Shown: positions 1 through 5,378 of the stretch, one piece after another
How positions within the stretch are numbered: the first letter of the stretch is position 1
Layout: the number at the start of each line of letters is the position of its first letter
Origin: an uncultured Collinsella sp.
GTDB taxonomy: Bacteria; Actinomycetota; Coriobacteriia; Coriobacteriales; Coriobacteriaceae
NCBI GenBank assembly: GCA_902490365.1
Contig: CABUDQ010000076.1
Span: forward strand, 1 to 5,417
Direction of reading: 5' to 3'
DNA length: 5,417 nucleotides
Program-made: the position numbers and the translations under genes
Notes under the pieces: generated by a model
The model's input: the letters and a program-made list of their open reading frames with translations, nothing else
Database searches by the model: none
What the model was told of the DNA's origin: nothing

Positions 1-575
1 ACAAGGAGGGCGCATGGGAGTTCTGCGCCTACGACGTCGACAAGGCTAACGAGTACCTCGACAAGGTTGCTCCTGCCGGTGCCAACGGCGACCGTGGCAT
101 TAGCGTGACCCTTTCCTACAACCAGGACGGTGGCCACAAGGAGATCATGGAGTCCATCATCGGCGACCTCGCCAAGGTCGGCGTTACCGCCGTCTCCGAT
201 ACCCCTGAGTGGTCTGCGCTGCTCGAGCAGTACCAGAACTTCAACTATCAGTTCGGTCGTCTGGGCTGGATTGCCGACTACCCGATCATGGACAACTTCC
301 TGTATCCGCTGTTCCACTCCGACTCCCTCGGTGGCGACAACCGCTCTGGTTACAACAACCCCGAGTTCGACGCCAAGGTCGACGAGGCCCGTACCACGGT
401 TGACGACGAAGAGCGCGTCGCTAAGATGCAGGAGGCCGACGCAATGGTCGCTGCCGACTGCCCGGTCATCCCGGTGATGTTCTACACGCACACCATCGCT
501 GGCTCCGATCGCATCAAGCACCTCTATGTCGATCCGCAGAAGCACGCCGAGCTGGGTACCGCCGAGCTCGCCTAA
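1..575 (+). CDS. Peptide/nickel-type ABC transporter solute-binding protein, C-terminal part (5' end outside window)
   Basis: This is the last 190 codons of an extracytoplasmic solute-binding protein of the SBP_bac_5 family, read in frame from base 3 to the TAA at 573-575. The family is usually about 500-560 residues, so roughly the final third is present. The signal peptide and lipobox lie upstream of the window. Family hallmarks visible are GWIADYPIMDNFLY (nt 264-305), GYNNPEFD (nt 348-371) and the late segment DCPVIPVMF (nt 456-482), which forms part of the returning C-terminal lobe. An internal GTG at 105 is not a start, because the frame is open and family-like upstream of it. By family, the protein is membrane-anchored or secreted, captures a peptide-like solute and delivers it to the permease pair encoded just downstream. 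The ligand cannot be deduced. It is separated from dppB by a 156-nt gap with a terminator-like hairpin, which suggests it is made in excess over the other subunits. Confidence 0.93.
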   Translation, partial: KEGAWEFCAYDVDKANEYLDKVAPAGANGDRGISVTLSYNQDGGHKEIMESIIGDLAKVGVTAVSDTPEWSALLEQYQNFNYQFGRLGWIADYPIMDNFLYPLFHSDSLGGDNRSGYNNPEFDAKVDEARTTVDDEERVAKMQEADAMVAADCPVIPVMFYTHTIAGSDRIKHLYVDPQKHAELGTAELA

Positions 576-591
576 GAGTTTGCAGCTTCCG

Positions 592-657
592 TGAGGGTCA
601 AGTATTTACGTAGACCTCATGGGAAACATACAGTTCTCCCTAACCTGGGGTAAACTG
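592..657 (+). other. Two weak stem-loops in the spacer after the binding-protein gene
   Basis: Two modest hairpins follow the binding-protein stop codon. The first pairs 592-599 with 613-619 (7 bp with one bulged G). The second pairs 631-635 with 653-657 and, inside it, 637-640 with 647-650, giving about nine pairs across a small internal loop. Neither is followed by a T run. In importer operons such 3' structures often protect the abundant binding-protein message from exonucleases. That role is inferred here, and the stems are weak enough that chance pairing is possible. I see no convincing promoter in this spacer. Confidence 0.35.
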
Positions 658-671
658 GCTGATGGTAATTT

Positions 672-701
672 TGGGATGCCGGTCTGGCGATCGGCATCCC
701 A
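672..701 (+). terminator. Internal terminator/attenuator-like hairpin between binding protein and permease genes
   Basis: Bases 672-684 pair with 689-701 (13 bp, one G-T wobble) around the loop TGGC. The core GGGATGCCG/CGGCATCCC is perfect. It is followed by ATTTAGGTTAAT, a T-containing but interrupted tail, so termination is probably partial. It sits 97 nt after the binding-protein stop and 30 nt before the dppB start. This fits a leaky terminator that lets only part of transcription continue into the membrane and ATPase genes, giving excess binding protein. It could alternatively be an mRNA-stabilising end after processing. Confidence 0.6.
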
Positions 702-731
702 TTTAGGTTAATCCCTAGATAGGGGAGTGGT

Positions 732-1769
732 ATGGGTAAGTACATCGTTAAACGTGTGCTTCAGTTCATCCCGGTGTTTTTGGGCGTTACGCTGATTCTG
801 TTCGCCCTCCAGAATATCGTGCCGGGAGATCCGATCAAGCTGATCGGTGGAGACAAGGCTCTGTCCCCCGAGGTAGAGCTTCAGCTTCGCGTACGCTATC
901 ACCTGGTCCAGACGGACGAGGACGGCAACGCGATCCTTGACGAGAACGGCGATCCCGTTCAGACGTCGCTTGTAGACCGTTATCTGTATTACATGAACGG
1001 TCTGCTTCATGGCGATCTGGGTAATTCGTACCAGCGCAAGCTGCCGGTTACGGAAATCTTTGCCCAAAAGTATCCGTATACGGTCAAACTTGCCGCGTGC
1101 GCCATCGTGCTCGAGGCAATCATGGGTATCGGTGCGGGTATCATTTCGGCAGTAAAGCGTTATTCCTTCTGGGATATTTTGGTTACGCTCACCACGTCGA
1201 TCCTCGTTGCTGTCCCGGCCTTCTGGCTTGGTATGTTGCTGCAGCTGTTCTTTGGCGTCATCCTCAAGGATGCCACCGGCGGCGCATTCTCCATGCCGAT
1301 TTCGGGTGCCGGCGGTTCCAGCTCTCAGTATCAGGATTGGATGCACTATGTGCTTCCGACCATTACGCTGGCTTCGGTTTCGACCGCTTATGCTGCCCGC
1401 ATTATGCGTTCGCAGCTGCTTGACGTCATGAACCAGGATTACATCCGTACGGCAAAGGCCAAGGGTCTCTCCAGTCGCGCGATCATCATCAAGCATGCGC
1501 TTAAGAATGCACTCATCCCCGTCGTTACCTATATCGGTGTCGACTTTGGCGGCATGCTTTCGGGTGCCATCCTGACCGAGACGGTCTTTAACTGGCCCGG
1601 TATCGGCTATGAGGTCTATCGCGCTATTAGCATGCGTGACTGGCCCATCGTTATGGGCGGCGTTACGCTCATCGTTGTCGTCGTCATGGTGATCAACCTG
1701 CTCGTCGACATTAGCTATGCATTCCTCGACCCGCGTATCCGCCTTGGCGGTCCGTCGGATAAGGCCTAA
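732..1769 (+). CDS. dppB: Peptide-type ABC transporter permease, DppB/OppB family
   Basis: This 345-residue inner-membrane permease (family about 305-340) is one half of the translocation channel. The first membrane segment is at about residues 9-29, followed by the typical IVPGDP motif (29-34). A long external loop then leads to GLLHGDLGNSY (90-100), also characteristic of the B subunit. A cluster of membrane helices spans about 117-180 and 205-330. The EAA-type coupling loop that docks on an ATPase is at about 236-263 (DYIRTAKAKG with a downstream LKNALIP). The C-terminus FLDPRIRLG (331-339) is standard. The ATG at 732 is preceded by AGGGGAG (721-727), and the MGKYIVKRVLQF start is typical for the family. 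An oddity is an extra acidic stretch at about residues 59-78 in the external loop. The dpp symbol is a family label, since Opp, Dpp and App permeases cannot be told apart here. Confidence 0.95.
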   Translation: MGKYIVKRVLQFIPVFLGVTLILFALQNIVPGDPIKLIGGDKALSPEVELQLRVRYHLVQTDEDGNAILDENGDPVQTSLVDRYLYYMNGLLHGDLGNSYQRKLPVTEIFAQKYPYTVKLAACAIVLEAIMGIGAGIISAVKRYSFWDILVTLTTSILVAVPAFWLGMLLQLFFGVILKDATGGAFSMPISGAGGSSSQYQDWMHYVLPTITLASVSTAYAARIMRSQLLDVMNQDYIRTAKAKGLSSRAIIIKHALKNALIPVVTYIGVDFGGMLSGAILTETVFNWPGIGYEVYRAISMRDWPIVMGGVTLIVVVVMVINLLVDISYAFLDPRIRLGGPSDKA

Positions 1770-1770
1770 G

Positions 1771-1775
1771 GGAGG
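1771..1775 (+). promoter_or_regulatory. Strong Shine-Dalgarno site for dppC
   Basis: GGAGG lies directly after the dppB stop (TAA 1767-1769), with 8 nt between it and the ATG at 1784. It supports this start over the next in-frame candidates and is consistent with independent re-initiation in a polycistronic message. Confidence 0.8.
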
Positions 1776-1783
1776 TACGTCTC

Positions 1784-2719
1784 ATGCAGGAAACTGATTC
1801 TCAGTCTCAGGAGCAAGCTACCGCCACCAAGGCCGCATCTGCTCCCGCCAAGTCCCGCACGCTGTGGGGCGACGCTTTTAAGCGTCTTCGTAAGAACAAG
1901 CTCGCCGTTATCGGTGTCTGCTGGATTATCATCGTCGTTTTGGTTGCCCTGACCGCCGATCTGTGGGCTAAGCCCTGGCTCGGTTCGCCGACGGCTTCCG
2001 ACTCGACCACCATGGCCGAGACGTCGCTGCTGGCTCCGTGTGCCGAGCACCCGTTTGGCACCGACGCCCTTGGCCGCGACATTCTCGTCCGCGTTATCTA
2101 CGGTGCACGCGTTTCGCTGTCCGTCGGCATTATGGCCACCGCCATCTCCACGGTGATCGGTTTGGTCATGGGTGCTCTGGCCGGTTTCTACGGCGGAATC
2201 TGGGATACGATCATCATGCGCTGCGCGGACATCTTCCTAGCGTTCCCGTACGTGCTGTTCGTCGTCGCCATGATCGCCGTTATCGGCCGTGGTCTTCAGA
2301 ACGTCTTTATCGCCATCGGTGTTCTCGGCTGGCCTTCGATTGCGCGCGTCTTCCGATCTGCAATCCTGACGGTCAAGGAAAACGACTATGTTGACGCTGC
2401 GCGCGCGATGGGTGCATCCGATGCTCGTATCGTCGTGCGTCACATCTTCCCGAACTCCGTCGCGTCCATCGTGGTCTACGCGACTATGAACATTGGTGGC
2501 GCCATTCTGACCGAGTCCGCTCTGTCCTTCCTCGGCATGGGCGTTATTCCGCCTACGCCTTCGTGGGGCTCCATGATTCAGGACGGTCAGCAGTATCTAC
2601 TGACCGCTCCCTGGATGATGATCATGCCCGGTCTGGCAATTCTCTCGACGGTGCTCGCCTTCACCCTGCTTGGTGACGGTCTGCGCGACGCCCTCGACGT
2701 CAAGATGAAGGACGCATAA
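1784..2719 (+). CDS. dppC: Peptide-type ABC transporter permease, DppC/OppC family
   Basis: This 311-residue protein (family about 290-310) is the second channel subunit. A polar cytoplasmic N-terminus rich in Q, S, T and A (residues 1-27) precedes the conserved RLRKNKLAVIG entry (34-44) into membrane segment 1 (about 41-60). The C-subunit signature HPFGTDALGRDILVRVIYGARVSL occupies residues 89-112. Further membrane segments lie at about 114-136, 152-168, 172-190, 225-250 and 277-297. The EAA coupling loop is DYVDAARAMGASDARIVVRHIFPN-like at 201-224, and the C-terminus LLGDGLRDALD (295-305) is diagnostic. It starts 14 nt after dppB and ends 2 nt before dppD, so the genes are surely co-transcribed. 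With DppB it forms the heterodimeric pore. Substrate specificity is not encoded visibly here. Confidence 0.95.
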   Translation: MQETDSQSQEQATATKAASAPAKSRTLWGDAFKRLRKNKLAVIGVCWIIIVVLVALTADLWAKPWLGSPTASDSTTMAETSLLAPCAEHPFGTDALGRDILVRVIYGARVSLSVGIMATAISTVIGLVMGALAGFYGGIWDTIIMRCADIFLAFPYVLFVVAMIAVIGRGLQNVFIAIGVLGWPSIARVFRSAILTVKENDYVDAARAMGASDARIVVRHIFPNSVASIVVYATMNIGGAILTESALSFLGMGVIPPTPSWGSMIQDGQQYLLTAPWMMIMPGLAILSTVLAFTLLGDGLRDALDVKMKDA

Positions 2720-2721
2720 GG

Positions 2722-3813
2722 ATGAAGAAGAACAAGAACTATGTGGACCTGAAGGACCAGCCGGTTCCCGAGGGCCAGCATCTGCTCGAGGTCGATGACC
2801 TTAAGATGTATTTCCATACCGAGGACGGTGTCGTTCGCGCTGTCGACGGTGTGTCCTACACGCTCGATCGCGGCGAGACCCTGGGTGTCGTCGGTGAGTC
2901 CGGCTCCGGTAAGTCCGTGACCGCCATGACCATCATGGGCCTCATCTCGATGCCTCCGGGAAAGATTGAGGGCGGCGACGTTCGCTATCGCGGTCGTTCT
3001 ATCCTCGAGATGACCGAGGAAGAGATGCAGCACATCCGCGGTAACGACATCGCGATGATCTTCCAGGATCCTATGACCTCCTTGAACCCGGTCTATAAGA
3101 TCGGCAAGCAGGTGGGTGAGGGCCTTCGTCTGCACCGTGGTTACTCCAAGCAGGAGGCGCTCAAGCGCGCCACCGAGCTTTTGGACCTCGTTGGCATTCC
3201 CGAGCCCGAGAAGCGCGTCAATGAGTATCCGCACCAGTTCTCGGGCGGTATGCGTCAGCGTGTCATGATTGCTATGGCCCTTGCCTGCGATCCCGATATT
3301 CTGATTGCCGACGAGCCCACGACTGCCCTGGACGTTACCATTCAGGCTCAGATTATTGAGCTTATGCAGGAAATGCAGGAGAAGAACGGCAACGCCATCA
3401 TCATGATTACCCATGACCTGGGCGTCGTCGCCGATATGGCCGATAAGATCATGGTTATGTACGCCGGCCGTCCTGTCGAGTTCGGTACTGCTGAGGAAAT
3501 CTTCTACGAGAGCCGCCACCCCTACACCTGGGGCCTTATCCGCTCCATCCCGGAACAGGCCATCGATGAGAAGAAGCCTCTTACGCCGATTCACGGCAAC
3601 CCGCCTTCGCTCATGAACTTGCCTGAGGGCTGCGTTTTCTCTCCTCGTTGCCCCTATGCGACGGACAAGTGCCGCAAGCAGCGCCCCGAGCGCGTTGTCA
3701 CCGAGTCTGGTCATTACTCTGCGTGCCACTACTCCGGTGACCCCGAGTTCCTCAAGAACGCTCCTGAGACGTCCCGTACGCGCAAGGATTCCAAGAAGGG
3801 AGGCGAGGCGTAA
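2722..3813 (+). CDS. dppD: Peptide-type ABC transporter ATPase, DppD/OppD family, with C-terminal Fe-S cysteine motif
   Basis: This 363-residue cytoplasmic ATPase (family about 325-350) powers import as a heterodimer with the next gene product. Visible motifs: Walker A GESGSGKS (58-65), Q-loop Gln115 in FQDPMTSLNP, ABC signature FSGGMRQR (173-180), Walker B ILIADEP (193-199) with catalytic Glu198, D-loop ALDV (202-205) and switch His231. All catalytic residues are intact, but the signature has Met where LSGGQ-type motifs have Gln, which is common in this branch. The C-terminal oligopeptide-transporter domain carries Cys304, Cys310, Cys317 and Cys335 (C-X5-C-X6-C-X17-C), matching the 4Fe-4S ligands described in homologues. 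A charged Lys/Arg-rich tail (about 340-363) extends past the usual end. The ATG at 2722 lies 2 nt after the dppC stop. AAGGA (2708-2712) inside the end of dppC, 9 nt upstream, supports this start. Confidence 0.95.
   Translation: MKKNKNYVDLKDQPVPEGQHLLEVDDLKMYFHTEDGVVRAVDGVSYTLDRGETLGVVGESGSGKSVTAMTIMGLISMPPGKIEGGDVRYRGRSILEMTEEEMQHIRGNDIAMIFQDPMTSLNPVYKIGKQVGEGLRLHRGYSKQEALKRATELLDLVGIPEPEKRVNEYPHQFSGGMRQRVMIAMALACDPDILIADEPTTALDVTIQAQIIELMQEMQEKNGNAIIMITHDLGVVADMADKIMVMYAGRPVEFGTAEEIFYESRHPYTWGLIRSIPEQAIDEKKPLTPIHGNPPSLMNLPEGCVFSPRCPYATDKCRKQRPERVVTESGHYSACHYSGDPEFLKNAPETSRTRKDSKKGGEA
3798..3803 (+). promoter_or_regulatory. Shine-Dalgarno site for dppF inside dppD
   Basis: GGGAGG within the last codons of dppD is 9 nt upstream of the ATG at 3813. 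The stop of dppD and start of dppF share one base (TAATG), the arrangement expected for translational coupling, which would help keep the two ATPases in balance. Confidence 0.75.
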
Positions 3814-4841
3814 TGGCAGATACCAACGAGCGTACTCCGCTGCTGAAGGTCGAGCACCTCTCTAAGGAGTTTCCCGCTGAGTCCGGCATGTTCGCCAAGC
3901 GCTTCTCTAAGCGTGTCGTCTCTGCTGTGAATGACATTTCGTTCGAGATTTATCCGGGCGAGACCTTTGGCCTGGTCGGCGAGTCTGGTTGCGGTAAGTC
4001 CACCACGGGCCGCACCATCATGCGCCTGACCAAGCCGACGGCCGGCAAAGTGTTCTTCCAGGGCAAAGATGTTGCCGAGATGAGCAAGCATGAGATTAAG
4101 GACATGCGTCGCGAGATGCAGTTCATCTTCCAGGACCCCTATGCTTCGCTCAATCCTCGTATGACCATTGGCGAGATCGTCTCCGAGCCCATGACCATTC
4201 ATGGCGTGGGTACCAAGGAGGAGCGCATTGAGCGCGTCCGCGAGCTGCTGGACGTCGTCGGCCTGAACCCCGAGCACATCAACCGCTATCCGCACGAGTT
4301 CTCGGGCGGTCAGCGTCAGCGTGTCGGCATCGCCCGCGCGTTCGCTCTGAAGCCCAAGCTGATCATCTGCGACGAGCCCGTTTCCGCTCTGGATGTTTCC
4401 ATTCAGGCCCAGGTTCTGAACCTGCTCAAGGAACTTCAGGACAAGTTTGGTACGGCGTATCTGTTTATCGCCCACGACCTGTCCGTCGTGCAGCACATCT
4501 CCGATCGCGTTGCCGTTATGTATCTGGGTAAGATGGTCGAGGTTTCGGACTGGAAGACGCTCTACAGCGAGCCTCGCCATCCGTACACGCAGTCGCTGCT
4601 GTCTGCCGTGCCGGTTCCCGATCCTGATATCCAGAAGACCCGCAAGCGCATCATCCTCGCTGGCGATCCGCCGTCGCCGCTAGATCCGCCGACCGGCTGC
4701 CGTTTCCACACGCGCTGCCCGATCGCGCAGGGCATCTGCTCCGAGAAGCTTCCTGAGTTTAAGGAAGTTGCCCCGGGCCACTGCTGCGCCTGCCACTTCG
4801 CGGAGCCGTTCCCGATCAAGGAATCTCACATCGACCTGTAG
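3813..4841 (+). CDS. dppF: Peptide-type ABC transporter ATPase, DppF/OppF family, with C-terminal Fe-S cysteine motif
   Basis: This 342-residue protein (family about 320-340) is the partner ATPase to DppD. Motifs: Walker A GESGCGKS (56-63), Q-loop Gln107 in FQDPYASLNP, canonical signature FSGGQRQR (163-170), Walker B LIICDEP (183-189) with catalytic Glu188, D-loop SALDV (191-195) and switch His221. An N-terminal insertion between strands (about residues 20-36, PAESGMFAKRFSKRVVS) is normal for F-type subunits. The C-terminal region has Cys296, Cys302, Cys309 and Cys327, spaced C-X5-C-X6-C-X17-C exactly as in DppD, plus adjacent Cys324 and Cys325. A 4Fe-4S cluster is therefore expected here too, by family. 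It overlaps dppD by one base and is the last gene of the operon. The message runs on into the hairpin region that begins 14 nt later. Confidence 0.95.
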   Translation: MADTNERTPLLKVEHLSKEFPAESGMFAKRFSKRVVSAVNDISFEIYPGETFGLVGESGCGKSTTGRTIMRLTKPTAGKVFFQGKDVAEMSKHEIKDMRREMQFIFQDPYASLNPRMTIGEIVSEPMTIHGVGTKEERIERVRELLDVVGLNPEHINRYPHEFSGGQRQRVGIARAFALKPKLIICDEPVSALDVSIQAQVLNLLKELQDKFGTAYLFIAHDLSVVQHISDRVAVMYLGKMVEVSDWKTLYSEPRHPYTQSLLSAVPVPDPDIQKTRKRIILAGDPPSPLDPPTGCRFHTRCPIAQGICSEKLPEFKEVAPGHCCACHFAEPFPIKESHIDL

Positions 4842-4855
4842 TCGGCTGTTTGTCC

Positions 4856-4987
4856 GGGCCCGTGCTGGACTTAGTTTTCAGAACGTCCTCGACCATGGAA
4901 ACCCCCTTATCCTGCCCCTGGGGGGCTGGGGATAAGGGGGTTTCCTGGTCTGCGGAATGTTCTGAAAACTAAGTCCAGCACGGGCTC
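4856..4987. repeat. Large nested hairpin (132 nt) just after the operon
   Basis: The outer arms 4858-4884 and 4959-4985 are perfectly complementary over 27 bp, extended at the base by one wobble pair and one G-C pair (4856-4857 with 4986-4987). After a small internal loop, 4891-4895 pair with 4946-4950 and, past one bulged T (4896), 4897-4912 pair perfectly with 4930-4945 (16 bp). The tip 4914-4918 pairs with 4922-4926 around a 3-nt loop. Nearly the whole element is paired. There is no T run after either arm, so it is not a standard intrinsic terminator. Perfect arms of this length suggest a MITE-like or REP-like dispersed element, or a selected RNA structure shielding the operon's 3' end. 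Its copy number in the genome cannot be judged here. Confidence 0.85.
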
Positions 4988-5001
4988 TGTGTTACCGATG
5001 C

Positions 5002-5010
5002 GGGGGGGGG
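5002..5010. repeat. Homopolymer run of nine G
   Basis: Nine consecutive G lie between the large hairpin and the terminator-like hairpins, outside any gene. Such runs are prone to slippage and to sequencing error, so the exact length is uncertain. No gene or promoter is placed so that a length change would obviously switch it. Confidence 0.9.
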
Positions 5011-5051
5011 CGATTCCTTGATCGCTCACTTAATCTAATGGGATAGTTAGT

Positions 5052-5077
5052 GAGGCCGGAGCAAAAGCTCCGGCCTC
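5052..5077 (+). terminator. Probable intrinsic terminator of the operon
   Basis: A perfect 11-bp GC-rich stem (5052-5062 with 5067-5077) closes an AAAA loop and is followed by CTTATATAAG. The compact stem and tight loop are typical of intrinsic terminators, although the T tail is short and mixed. It lies 210 nt past the dppF stop, so the mRNA would carry the large hairpin at 4856-4987 in its 3' untranslated region if transcription runs this far. Confidence 0.7.
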
Positions 5078-5087
5078 CTTATATAAG

Positions 5088-5106
5088 GGCTCGGCAAAGC
5101 CGAGCC
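5088..5106. terminator. Second compact hairpin, possible back-up or opposite-strand terminator
   Basis: A perfect 8-bp GC-rich stem (5088-5095 with 5099-5106) closes an AAA loop. Read on the + strand it is followed by ACTAAATTTATAT. Read on the - strand it is followed by CTTATATAAG, the self-complementary spacer that also follows the hairpin at 5052-5077. It may thus serve as a second + strand stop or as a stop for - strand transcription. No - strand gene is visible in the window. Confidence 0.5.
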
Positions 5107-5137
5107 ACTAAATTTATATCAGCCCCAGAACATATTT

Positions 5138-5148
5138 GAGAACTGTGC
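5138..5148. repeat. Left copy of 11-bp inverted repeat bracketing the second large hairpin
   Basis: GAGAACTGTGC here is the exact reverse complement of 5351-5361. Extending outward to 5135 and 5364 gives 13 of 14 matches. The pair encloses about 200 bases that include the large hairpin at 5167-5291, as terminal inverted repeats of a small element would. Paired regulator sites are the alternative. Confidence 0.6.
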
Positions 5149-5150
5149 CC

Positions 5151-5164
5151 GGAGTACATACTCC
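5151..5164. repeat. Short perfect palindrome
   Basis: GGAGTACATACTCC reads as 6-bp arms (5151-5156 and 5159-5164) around CA. It lies between the left inverted-repeat copy and the foot of the second large hairpin. It could be a small stem-loop or a protein site, and nothing further can be said. Confidence 0.5.
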
Positions 5165-5166
5165 TA

Positions 5167-5291
5167 GGGCCGGAATGAGGTTGCTTTCCAACGCATTCCG
5201 CAGGGGGCGGCATTATTTTGTAGCGCGAAGCGCGAATCAAAATAATGCCGCATGCCCGAGGACGCGTTGGAAAGCAACCTCATTCCTGCCC
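5167..5291. repeat. Second large nested hairpin (about 125 nt)
   Basis: Arms 5172-5194 and 5264-5286 are perfectly complementary over 23 bp. Beyond one C-T mismatch, 5167-5170 pair with 5288-5291. Inside, a largely unpaired 13-nt segment on each side (5195-5207 and 5251-5263) leads to an inner perfect stem 5208-5220 with 5238-5250 (13 bp), capped by GCGC/GCGC (5223-5226 with 5230-5233) around GAA. The sequence is unrelated to the hairpin at 4856-4987, but the plan is the same: long outer stem, internal loop, long inner stem, small tip. No T run follows the arms. It may be a mobile-element remnant, a REP-like repeat or a structured RNA. Confidence 0.85.
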
Positions 5292-5330
5292 GAACAGGTC
5301 AGTCTACCTGCGCATTTACAAATTCGTAAA

Positions 5331-5345
5331 CTTTTTTGAAAAAAG
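5331..5345. promoter_or_regulatory. AT-tract palindrome upstream of candidate promoter
   Basis: C-T6-G-A6-G is a 15-base palindrome that ends 3 nt before the candidate -35 element. A and T tracts in this position resemble an UP element that strengthens promoters by contacting the RNA polymerase alpha subunit. A weak hairpin (5315-5319 with 5326-5330) lies just upstream of it. Confidence 0.4.
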
Positions 5346-5348
5346 TGC

Positions 5349-5378
5349 TTGCACAGTTCTCGAATCATAGGTTATTAT
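5349..5378 (+). promoter_or_regulatory. Candidate sigma70-type promoter for a gene beyond the window
   Basis: The -35 candidate TTGCAC (5349-5354) matches the consensus poorly (3 of 6). The -10 candidate TATTAT (5373-5378) matches 5 of 6, with an 18-nt spacer. Flanking AT tracts upstream support it. The -35 box sits within the small palindrome GTGCTTGCAC (5345-5354) and overlaps the right inverted-repeat copy (5351-5361), either of which could be an operator. Transcription would start near 5385. No start codon with a ribosome site is seen in the last 33 bases, so the product is unknown. Confidence 0.45.
5351..5361. repeat. Right copy of 11-bp inverted repeat, overlapping the candidate promoter
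   Basis: GCACAGTTCTC is the exact reverse complement of 5138-5148. The tetramer CATA occurs just outside both copies (5131-5134 and 5366-5369), as a target-site duplication might, although a 4-base match is weak evidence. Confidence 0.6.

Noticed and set aside
105..107. GTG as start of the binding-protein gene
   Set aside because: The frame continues upstream to the window edge with family-like sequence (KEGAWEF, DVDKANEYLDK), so this is an internal valine codon.
2587..3729. 380-codon open frame on the - strand opposite dppC/dppD
   Set aside because: It lies wholly antisense to well-supported genes, shows no family motifs and follows the complement of their codon bias. The same applies to the - strand frames at 3729-4580 and 708-1496.
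4856..4987. CRISPR array or intrinsic terminator
   Set aside because: The structure is a single inverted repeat, not direct repeats with spacers, and there is no T run after either arm.
5025..5054. Anti-terminator pairing (5025-5030 with 5049-5054) competing with the terminator at 5052-5077
   Set aside because: It has only 6 bp and shares just three bases with a much stronger 11-bp GC-rich stem. Chance pairing is more likely than a riboswitch.
5101..5150. Minus-strand promoter at the left inverted-repeat copy (GGGCAC with downstream TATAAA)
   Set aside because: The gap between the two boxes is 26 nt, too long for a normal sigma70 promoter, and no - strand gene follows.
5136..5339. 67-codon + strand frame starting at an ATG-like site in the spacer
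   Set aside because: It runs through both arms and the loop of the large palindrome. No convincing ribosome site or protein-like pattern is present.
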